Source: Closterium sp. Naga37s-1
Taxonomy: Eukaryota > Streptophyta > Zygnematophyceae > Desmidiales > Closteriaceae
DNA: 64,000 bases
Direction: 5' to 3'
NCBI GenBank assembly: GCA_947471745.1
Contig: CANJKZ010000084.1
Coordinates: 3,724,001 to 3,788,000, forward strand
Both the position numbers and the translations under genes were made by a program. Numbering within the stretch: the first letter of the stretch is position 1; the number at the start of each line of letters is the position of its first letter. Positions 51,248 through 60,500 of this stretch are shown here, one piece after another. Under the pieces are notes generated by a model that was not told the DNA's origin, searched no databases, and saw nothing but the letters and a program-made list of their open reading frames with translations.

Positions 51248-52432
51248 TCATGATCCCATGGTGTTATCAGACAAGGACATGTACACTCGAGTCCTATATT
51301 TAGCAGGGTCCTTCTCTTGCATTGGACCAGTATAGTACTCCTCAAACATGAGGCTGCCTGGAGATTTCCCCTGTGAGCGAATCCATTCAGAAAGGGTCTT
51401 GTAAGCGCTCCCCAGTTTCTGGTATGGGCCAATGTGCCACACGGCTGCTGCCTTTACGTCAGCGGGGGTCACAACAATGATGTCGTTTTCAGGATCGTCA
51501 GAAACTGAACATTTGGGGTTATGGGATGAGGAGATAGGGCAGAACAGAAAACTCAGCCAAGTGCTGACATCAACCTGAGGTTTTGTGATGTTCCAACTGA
51601 CCCCAATGTCAACTCAGTTACATGCATGCAAGAAGTCATGGACGGAGAGCAGAACAAGAAAACAATCCGTTTCTTTCATTGCAAGCAAGCAAACACACAG
51701 CAACGATAAAAAGCTCCTTGACATATCCAAAATGGTGAAGAGGAATTCTTTGAATGTTATGTCACATAAGGCGCTGAGAGGAAAGCGATCGCACCTGTCT
51801 TGTCTGGCGAGGAGATCTTGAAGGGAATGCCGAGCTCCATGCGGGTGTGGTCAGGCGTGAAGGAATAGTAGATGCAGTAAGAAGGGCCGTCTCTTTCCGC
51901 TCCGCTCTGACAGGCAGAAATACAAAAACAAGGACGGAAGGTGGGGAGTGAGATTGGTGGTTCGGGCAGCCTCCTACCTCTTGAAGGAACTCTGAAGATA
52001 GAACGGCGAATGATGAGCTGGACGCGAGAGGCATACGGCCCAAAGCTACAAGTGCGGACGTAATAAACTGGGGTTTAGGGAGGCATGCAAGAAACCCCAT
52101 CGAAGTTCGTCACTATACAACGTTTGACGGTGAGAACGGATCGAGAACTAGGTAACGAGGCGAATAGCCCTTTCATAGGCCGTGACTTAACATGAAGCGC
52201 TGCAGTGCCGGGAAAACACTGTATGAGGGATGAAGCACTGCGGCGCGCAGATCGGTTCAAAGCGGTTCACCTTCTTCAGGTGGGACTCGAGCATTGGGTA
52301 GGTGGTGCTGCACTGCTGGGCGATGCCGGACGGATGCAGCTCTGCGCGCCGAGCGACCGCTATTCCTTTCGGCAAGCTCACGAATTCGGGAACTCCTGAT
52401 GCCACGTCAGAAACACCCGCCTCTCCAGCCAT
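51248..52432 (-). CDS. GyrI-like (AraC effector-binding fold) small protein, copy 2
   Basis: Exons 52432-52271, 51906-51795 and 51504-51248 give 176 aa with the same splice phases as the copy at 15310-16370. Conserved blocks are PEFVSLPKG, VARRAELHPSGIAQQCSTT, PMLESHLKK, GIPFKISSPDKTG, HIGPYQKLGSAYKTLSEW, SQGKSPGSLMFEEYY and KYRTRVYMSLSD. One codon (Lys or Met after PKG) is missing relative to copy 1, and the C terminus is eight residues shorter. No disabling change is seen, so both copies could be expressed. Its upstream region is split by a 4.4-kb segment. Ligand unknown. Confidence 0.8.
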
Positions 52433-53214
52433 GCTTATAACGCTCCCCCGAACAAAATGGACCTTCCAAATACTAGAAAGAGAGACTAAATTAGCGAATC
52501 TGCAAAAGCACGTGGTGGCGAACTAATTCTTGCTTTCTTCCGCTGCTACTGCTACGCAACTTACGTAATCCTTCGCTCTTAAAACCCGCGTCTCATATTT
52601 CCTAGTGTATTACACTTGGTTGGGCTAAATCGCATGTGATTGGGTAACGATAGGCGAGATTTGTGACGAGCAGTTTTGAAAACACAAACGACCCCTCGGT
52701 TCGTCTACGCAAAAGCCAAACAAGCCCCTCAGGCATGGAAAGCTCCCACACCTAGAAAACAGATCCGGCAGTTCCATGCGACCGACTGAAACGACAAGAC
52801 ACAAGTCGCCCACATCCACCAGGAAACGCAGAGCAAAACTCTCGGCCGTCAGTCTTACTACCTCCGCTTAGGCAGGTTCCTAGGTATGTACCTAGGTACC
52901 AAGATGCTGGCCTTAGCACAGCAACAGGGATATAGCAGTCTATTAGAGCCCATTTCGGACCCCTTCGGGGGCCTTGCGAACGAATTTTAGTTGCGGATAA
53001 CGCACTAGTTGGCGAGTAAGGAATCGTCCAATGTCGGGAACCGTCGCAACGCCATCGCTTGTTACGAGGTAGCCAGTTCGTAACATTCCGAGATGCGTTT
53101 TTACTCTGCTATTTACAGCTGTGGAACCCGGAGAAGTGATGTCTCATTTCAGAATGCGCTCGTGTCGTCCATCTACGCCAAGCGCGAGTACGTGAAAGGT
53201 TCTGCCGTCCTGGG

Positions 53215-53580
53215 TCTGTGTGCGAGTGGCATATGTGTGGGGTGTGTGTGAAATCTTGGTTGCGTGCGCTTGTGTGCGCGTGCATGCGTGCGTGCGCGAG
53301 CGTGCGCGTGTGCGTGCGCGTACGCGTGCGTGCATGCGCGTGCGTGTGCGTGCGCGTTTGCGTGCGCGCGCGCGTGCGTGCGTGCGTTTATGCGTGCGCG
53401 CGCGTGCGCGTGCGCGCGTGCGCGTGCGTGCGTGCGTGCGTGCGCACACGCGCGTGCCTGCGCGTACGAATGCGTGCGTGCGTGCGTGCGAACGTGCGTG
53501 CGTGCGTGCGTGCGCGTGCGTGAGAGCAAGCGTGCATGCGTGCGCACGTGCGCGTGCGTGCGTGCGTGCGGGTGTGCACC
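53215..53580. repeat. (GCGT)n / (GTGC)n microsatellite
   Basis: About 365 bp of alternating purine-pyrimidine GTGCGTGCGCG repeats with few interruptions. Such sequence is prone to Z-DNA. The Cys/Arg/Val or Ala/Arg/His/Thr open frames on both strands follow from the repeat. Confidence 0.95.
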
Positions 53581-53584
53581 CGTA

Positions 53585-53935
53585 TGTATTCTTATCCTTC
53601 TCTCCCTTTCCCTCTCTCCCCTCCCCTTCTCTCCTCTTCCTTCTCTCCCCTTCCCTCTCTCCCCTCCCCTTCTCTCCTTCCTTCTCTCCCCTTCCCTCTC
53701 TCCCCTCCCCTTCTCTCCCCTTCCCTCTCTCCCTTCCCCTTCTCTCCCCTTCCCTCTCTCCCCTCCCCTTCTCTCCCCTTCCCTCTCTCCCCTCCCCTTC
53801 TCTCCCCTTCCCTCTCTCCCCTTCCCTCTCTCCCCTACGCTCTCTCCCCTTCCCTCTCTACCCTTCCCTCTCTCCCCTTCCCTCTCTCCCTCCCCCCTTC
53901 CTCTCTCCCCTTCACCCTCTCCTCCTCCTGTCCGG
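53585..53935. repeat. Polypyrimidine CCCTTCCCTCTCT array
   Basis: Tandem units of about 18-20 bp (CTCTCCCCTTCCCTCTCTCC) form nearly uninterrupted pyrimidine on the plus strand, which could form triplex DNA. Looser C/T-rich sequence continues to about 55080 with no supported gene. Confidence 0.9.
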
Positions 53936-55400
53936 AGTTGTTCTCAGGTCAGCCCATCCACGCCATCAGCAGCTCGCTCCTCTCCCACCCCTCCACCAAC
54001 CCATTCCCCTCCCCTGCTGCCGCACACGCTTCCGTCAGCGATGATGCTCGTACTCCTCCCACTTCTCCAACACTTCATCTCCTTGGACTCCCACCCTCCA
54101 GCACCCGCCACCCCTCTTTCGCCCTCTTCTCATTCCGTCTGGTAACATTCCAGGAACCTTCTCCATGTTCCTTGTGCTGTAATTGCTGCCCCATCCCACC
54201 TCCCCATCTCCTCATCCCACCTCCCCATCTTCTCATCCCACCTCCCCATCTCCTCTTCTCCCCTTGTTTCCACCCCCATCCGTCCCCATTTAATCTCTTC
54301 TCCCCTCGTTTCCACCCCTATCCGTCCCCTATTAACCTCTTCTTCCCTCGTTTCGACCTCACCATCTCATCTCCCCTTTATGCCTCCAACCACCACTCTC
54401 TGCCTTCCCGTCCCCCCTTTTTGCATCCGTCCAAGAACCTCTCCCCTCTTCCCTACCTTCCCTCCCCATCCTTCCCTCCTCTTACTCCCCTCCCCTTCCT
54501 CCCCATCCCTGCCCTTCCCTCCATGCCCTTCCCTTCTCTTACCGTTTTGCATACAAGTCAGCACGTGTGCCAATTCCCTCTGCTCCGGCTGCAAACAGGT
54601 CAAGGCATGGCCCAAGCAAACTTGGCACTCCCCTTCCCCATCGCTGCCACTCCCCTCCACAGTCGCTTGAACGACAGGGTAGCGGGGGAAGGTGAGGGTT
54701 GGGGACAGGGATGAGGCAGCATTTGCTGTTAGAGAGAGGGGAGAGGGGGGTGGAAGAGAAAGGGGAAGGGGAGTGGGAGGTGGAGGTGGGGAGGGTGAGT
54801 GTTGTGGTGGCGGCCATGAGAGTGGACAGCCCTTTCCTTCTCCATCTGCCCTCCTTTTTTTTCTTTTCCCCTACTATGCCATCCCATCTCATGTCCCTTC
54901 CCTTCTCATCCCCTCTCCCATTCTTCTCATCCTTCCCATCTTGCGTGCCAGCCTCCCTTCCTTGCATCACCCCTACCCTCTTCTGTTCTCCCCGTTCCCC
55001 CTTTTTACCACCGTTCTCTTCCTTCACATCTCAACTGCCCTTTTTCTCATCCTTGGAGCCTTCCTTCCTCCCGTCACCCCTCCCTTTGTTCCAGTTACAA
55101 GCAGGTCTAAGCTAGTCACAGGCGAGCCTGGCGGAACGGAAGGGACAGGCAAGAAGCAGATGCACGGCCAGATACTAGAAGGCGAGACCGGGGCTAGAGG
55201 AAAGATGTACCCCGTATCTCTAAAATATTACACAAGTGTATACATTTCAAAAACTTCTTTACGTCAGTGCTGTGCGCAGTTGCTTCTTCAAGAATGGATA
55301 CATTGAAGGACTTTGAGCATCAAGTGTAATATGCTATGAAAGACAAGAGACCAGGTGGGATGGGCAAGCCTACTTTGCCAACAACTGAGTTTTGAATCTA
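53936..55400. other. Pyrimidine-rich non-coding stretch
   Basis: Open frames here reflect C/T bias. Short less-biased islands near 54545-54660 (reading STCANSLCSGCKQVKAWPK) and 55095-55230 (GEPGGTEGTGKKQMHGQ) could be exon remnants. I do not recognise them and cannot join them to a gene. Confidence 0.4.
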
Positions 55401-55406
55401 CGCATT

Positions 55407-55556
55407 AGAGCGTATTCCTATCCTCGTATCAAGAGAACCTCATATCAAGATTGTACTTTTTGCCTGGTAAAACTAGCGAGAGGTTTTGGGTTTAGGGGAA
55501 TTTCCAGTGGGAGGTTGATATGAGGTTCTCTTGATACGAGGATAGGAATACGCTCT
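55407..55556. repeat. Perfect 42-bp inverted repeat (hairpin, 66-nt loop)
   Basis: The arms 55407-55448 and 55515-55556 are exact reverse complements (AGAGCGTATTCCTATCCTCG, then 22 more bases). TTA lies at both outer edges (55405-55407 and 55556-55558), so it may be a small foldback transposon with a 3-bp duplication. Its RNA would form a long perfect stem. Confidence 0.9.
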
Positions 55557-55664
55557 TAGTCACGAAACTAAGGATGAACTGGTTCTTTGGGCGCCATGCT
55601 GGAACAAGCACATCAACAGGGGGGAGAGAGGGGAAAAGCAGAGGGGAGACAAGTGGGAAAACAG

Positions 55665-55838
55665 AGGTGAGGCATGGGAGGAAAGCGAGGTGAGGCATGG
55701 GAGGAAAGCGAGGTGAGGCATGGGAGGAAAGCGAGGTGAGGCATGGGAGGAAAGCGAGGTGAGGCATGGGAGGAAAGCGAGGTGAGGCATGGGAGGAAAG
55801 CGAGGTGAGGCATGGGAGGAAAGCGAGGTGAGGCATGA
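55665..55838. repeat. 23-bp minisatellite
   Basis: Seven to eight near-identical units of GAGGTGAGGCATGGGAGGAA plus AGC. Units are almost without divergence, so expansion is recent. Confidence 0.95.
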
Positions 55839-55979
55839 CATGGGGAAAGAAAGGAGGCAGGGAGGAAGGGGGGACGTGATTGCTTGGCGGAATAGTGTGT
55901 GAAAGCAGGGGGAAAAGGTGGAAGGGTTGGCAAAGTGTTGGCTGCATGGGAGGAGCTGGTAGCACGGGATGAGAGGTGA

Positions 55980-56275
55980 CAGCAGAGGGGGAAGGGAGGT
56001 GGTAGCAGAAAGAGAAAAGAAGGTGATAGCAGAGGGGGAGGGAACGGGGGATGAGGGAAGGGATGAAGGATGGGGGAAGGGAAAGGAGGATGCGGGGAAG
56101 GGATGAGGGATAGGGATAGGAAATGGGGGATCGGGGAAGGGTGCGTGGGTGTGGGGAAGGGAACGGGGATGTGGTAAGAGAAGGGGGGTGGGGGAAGGGA
56201 AGGGGGGATGGGGGAAGGGAAGGGGGATAGGGAAAGAGAAGGGGATGGGGAAAGGGAAGGCGGATGGGGAAATCC
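55980..56275. repeat. Purine-rich GGGAAGGG stretch
   Basis: Irregular GGGGAAGGGAAGGGGGATG units with many G runs. No gene is supported. Confidence 0.85.
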
Positions 56276-56299
56276 CTAGGTAATCCCTTTCTCTTCGCT

Positions 56300-56460
56300 T
56301 CCAGCCATGTCGCGTCGCTTCCTGTAATGTCGCGTCGCTGTTTATCTAGTCCTGACCCTCGCCTTTCCGTCGCGTCGCTTCCTATCTCGTCCTAACCCTC
56401 GCCTTTCCGTCGCGTCGCTTCCTACCTCGTCCTAACTGCTGCCTTTCCGTCGTGTCCCTT
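56300..56460. repeat. About 48-bp tandem repeat, three units
   Basis: Units read CCGTCGCGTCGCTTCCTA, then TCGTCCTAACCCTCGCCTTT. They are partly degenerate at both ends. Confidence 0.85.
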
Positions 56461-56979
56461 CCGTCCAAATTCGACAGGGGGGAGCGTTACTGCAGTACAC
56501 CTTGGTCCAAATAGAGTGTTGCATCTTACTGCAATAATGAGGACCAGCTCTGGCGATGGACGGACTGTACGTGCGTAAAAGTAAAAGCAGGCGCGGAGTG
56601 ACCAACGAGAAGTATTGCGTATTGTCACGTTTGACGCTCGAAAAAAATCAGGGAAAAGAAGATGCTGAAATGAGACTTAGTCGCTTGAGAAATCGGTGCT
56701 CCGCCACCTACAACCTGTCTGGGTTTGCAGTCTCATATTTTTCTGCTGTGGTAATACGCTTGCTTCTCTGTGTTCCCTACCGTCGTCGCACAAGGTGGTG
56801 TGTTCCTCGCAAATATGGTTGGGTAGTCGTGCGTCACCCTTCGCCAACCTGATGGGGTTGCAACCAATCACAGGTGCTCCCAACCAAACCCAACAAAGTT
56901 GCGACTGACTTGTGAGGTTACCCGGTTTCGAGCGTATTACTCTTGGTTGGAAAGAGGAAATATGAGACGCGGGTTTTAA

Positions 56980-57509
56980 TTTTCCCTCGCATCTCTATTT
57001 TCCCTCACACGACACAGAACAGCTTCCCCTCCCATTGGGCGGCTGAGCGGTGGGGCTGAAACAAGGTTCCTTCAACGCATTTTGGTAAGAATCTGTACAA
57101 AATGGTTGGGTAGGGTTATAGACGATAACAAGCTCTTGTTGCACTACGACCTCCAGAACTTTATCTTCGTCGTCAGCTTCACGGCAAGAATCTTTCCTTT
57201 CTGCTGCTGACATCAGGGGAACGGGGTGCCAATCACATCGTCGCTCGACATTCCCACTTTCTCCGTACAGATCCCTTTATGAGGTAGGTCTCCCGAAATG
57301 CTTGCAGTGTACTATTGTCTAATTACGATATATTTATAACTTTGATGACCAAACTATGAGAGTAGAATGCAACAGAAATGAGGAACATTGAGCCCGTTAT
57401 CCATACACAATGGGAAAGGAGTTCTACATAAATGGCTACAGCAGATTACAACAATTTGATATCAGGACAAAACACAACCAGAACATAACATTATAGAAAC
57501 TTGTTTAGT
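56980..57509. other. Displaced upstream block of GyrI-like gene 2 and spacer
   Basis: 57013-57250 matches the region upstream of GyrI-like gene 1 (16571-16800) in order and spacing, including ATTGGGC (57034) and TTTATCTTCGT (57160). The rest up to 57509 should include the 3' untranslated region of the kinase-U-box gene, which ends at 57510. Confidence 0.55.
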
Positions 57510-60500
57510 TTAGCTGTTCACGAAGGCCAGTACAGTGAGGTTCGGAATCAGCGCCTTGTGAGACAGAGGCTTGCCAGTCTTGGGGGAGACCGAGCTGTCC
57601 TTGAACCATTCCTCGATATACCTCCTCTCGTACGTGTAACCGTCGGCAGCAATTACAGGGTCCTGAATTCGTGTCTGCCAGCAGAGACACATAGAAGAAG
57701 ACAAGGGGGATAGTCAGGACAGGCAGGAAGATCTGAGCCATATGCAGCACATAAGATTTGAAATCTCGCCGGCAACTCACTGCATTGCACTTGACTAGTT
57801 GGTCAAGTTTCAACGTACATGCGTTGTTTCAAGCAGGCACATGAACTTCTCCAGCAGGCACTTTCTCCTCACATGCACCAAGGGGACTTGCGAGCTGCAA
57901 CAACATGCTAGGTGAATAGCTGGTTCAATCCTGGCCCAAGTCTCACCTTACTCAGAGGGCACATGAGCTTCTCCTCCTGCCCCAAGATGACATCTGAGTA
58001 ACATGACAAAAAGAACCCTATTACTAGCAATAGCCCAAGTCTCACCTTGCTCAAAGGACACATGAGCTTCTCCTCCTGCCCCGGACATCGCCTCTTCCTC
58101 TCCGCCTCAGCCCACTGCCCCACATGCCTCAGCTCTGGAAACACACACCCCACGAAGTCCGGCCGAGCCTCAGCATCGTTCAGCACGCACAACAGCGCCA
58201 TCGCCAGCATCCTCTCCGCCACCTTTCTCGGCCAAATCCCAGCCGCAGGATCTAAACAGCACATCAGCTCCTCTACCGCTGCTTCCACTGCCCCCCCCGC
58301 CCGCTTGAATGGCATCAGCTGCTTGTGCAACGCGCGGATATTCGGCTGCCCAAGAAGGAGCTGCAGGATTATCAACCCGAGCGCATACACATCGCTCCTC
58401 CCCGTCACCTCCCCGGTTTGCATCTCAGACGGGTCAATGTACCCGACAGAGCCGGACAGACGCCACGTTTCCGGCAGCACCTCGCCTTGCCCGACAAACT
58501 GAGCTATCCCCACGTCTCCCACCTTGCTGCGCTTGTTTCGGTCCAGAAGGATATTTTCCGGCCGCAGGTCCCCATGGACGATGGGCGGGTCGTGGCAGTG
58601 GAGGAACACCAGGGCTGCTGCCAGCTCGCACGACACGCGGATCCGGTCGTGCCACGTCAGCGGGGCCCACGGCTTGGCGCCAGGGGTTTTGGCGAGGCGC
58701 TCGAGGAGGGAGCCTCCGGGGAGGTGCTCGTAGACTATGCAGCGCTCCTCGGGGCATTGACCCATCATGAGGGCCACGTGCGGGTGGCGAACTTTGGACA
58801 GTATGCTCACTTCTCTCTGGAAATCCTCTTCCTCGCACGAGCTTGCATGCTCGAGGCGTTTGACTGCGACGGTAGAGCCGAAGAGTGTGCCCTTGTGCAG
58901 AGTACCAAGGACGGTTTTAGTGAGGATGGTTTTCGGGGAGAAGTGGTCGGTGGCCTGGAGGATCTCGGCTCGGGAGAAGGTGCGGCACTCGGTGGAGGGT
59001 CGGGACTCGGTGGAGGTTCGGGATTCGGTTCGGAAGAGGCGGGAGGCGCTGCTGGACTCAGAACGGGCAGGCGACCAGGCTGAGAGGCTGCTGGAGGAGG
59101 AATACTGTGGGGAAATGGGGGGGAGGGGAAGGGGAAGGAAATGGAGAAGGGGAGAGCAGAAAGTGCAGAGTGGGCAGCTCCTACTGGTGAATAGTGCACT
59201 CAGAATATGTTTGCTGCTGGACTAGGAGTGGGCAGCTCCTATTGGTGAATAGTGCACTCAGAATATGTTTGCTGCTGGACTAGGAGTGGGCAGCTCCTAT
59301 TGGTGAATAGTGCACTCAGAATATGTTTGCTGCTGGACTAGGAGTGGGCAGGTGACCAGACGGAGAGACAGCTGGAGGAGGAATACTATGGAGCAGACAG
59401 CTTACCTTGGTTGAGAACTCGCCAGTGACAAACGTGATGCCCTCCTCCTGCTCCTCCTCCCCCCTCCCCCTCACCCTTTCCCTCTCCCTCTCCCTCTCCC
59501 TAGCTGCACTGTCCAAACTGCCCCTGTGGCGGTTACTGCTACTCCAGTTGTTGCGGTGACTGGTGGTACCCCCACTGCTGCTGCGGCTGCTGATGCTGCA
59601 GGGGCTCTCCACCTCGGGGAGCGAAGCATATGCAGAGTCTTGAAGCGAGTCTTGAGGCGAATCGTGACTCAAGTCAAGGGCTGCCCCGCACAGAGGAGCC
59701 AGCACAGGCCGAGGGGTGGAGGGCAACTGCATGGCATCAGGGGTGCATGGCATGTGTGCGCCCCCCAGCACACCCTCAGGGGTGGAGGGCATGTGCGCGG
59801 CCCCCAGCACACCCTGAGGGGTGGAGGGCATGTGCACGGCAACCAACACACCCTTAGGGCTGGAGGGCAGCTGGGCGAGGGCCGAGATGGAGGACGATTT
59901 GGTGAGGCCAAGACCGGGGGGCGTTGTGGGTGGGTTGGGGTTGGAAAACGCTTTGGGCAGGCGAGGGGTGGTGGGTGCTTGGGAGGGAAAGCTGGTGGGG
60001 GTACCAGGTGACTTGGGCAGACAAGGGGTGGTGGGTGCTTGCATAGGGTCATGGGGGCTGGACGGTGACAAGGATAACCGAGGGCTGCTGGAGGCCATTT
60101 CAAAAGGGTGATCTGGGATAGATAGCACTATGGGTGCCTGAGGGGTAGGCGTCTTGGAGGAGGCGGGGGTAAGGGGGGAATTGGGGAGGGCAGTGAGGGC
60201 AGATGGTGGAGAGGGGCGGCTGGGAAACGTGCGAGGGGAGCTGTGAAGGGGGGGTGGTGTGGCTGGGTGCTGTGCTGTGCTCAAGCTGCAGCTCGTTGCA
60301 GCACGTCCTAGAGCCTCCTTCCCTGCCCCCTGCTCCTCCTCCTCCTCATCCTCGTCCTCACCCTCCTCCAGCTCGGGGATGCTCGCAGCACTGCTGACAG
60401 AGCAGCTCGCCATGGACCGAGCCACAGGGGACTTGGGGGGCGTGGGTGGCCGTGCGCGCAGGTTGAATGGTGCACCCCCCAGCCTCCCCGCCTTCTCACT

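Larger units (their letters stand above)
52579..56979. mobile_element. 4.4-kb segment with 25-bp perfect inverted ends
   Basis: The ends 52579-52603 and 56955-56979 are exact inverted copies (TTAAAACCCGCGTCTCATAT, then TTCCT). Outside them the flanks resemble a continuous GyrI-gene upstream region: 144 bp remain beside the gene, and the block homologous to 16571-16800 resumes at 57013. No transposase is recognised inside; the content is microsatellite, polypyrimidine, minisatellite and hairpin sequence. It could be a large non-autonomous inverted-repeat transposon or an inverted duplication. About 600 bp after the left end (52604-53200) hold nothing I recognise. Confidence 0.6.

Noticed and set aside
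53173-54145. Long open frames rich in Cys/Arg/Val or Ala/Arg/His/Thr on both strands
   Set aside because: They are produced by the GCGT microsatellite and polypyrimidine array, which lack stop codons in several frames.
55492-55965. Minus-strand repeat protein with HASPRFPPMP units
   Set aside because: It is the translation of the 23-bp minisatellite, open in several frames with no gene context.
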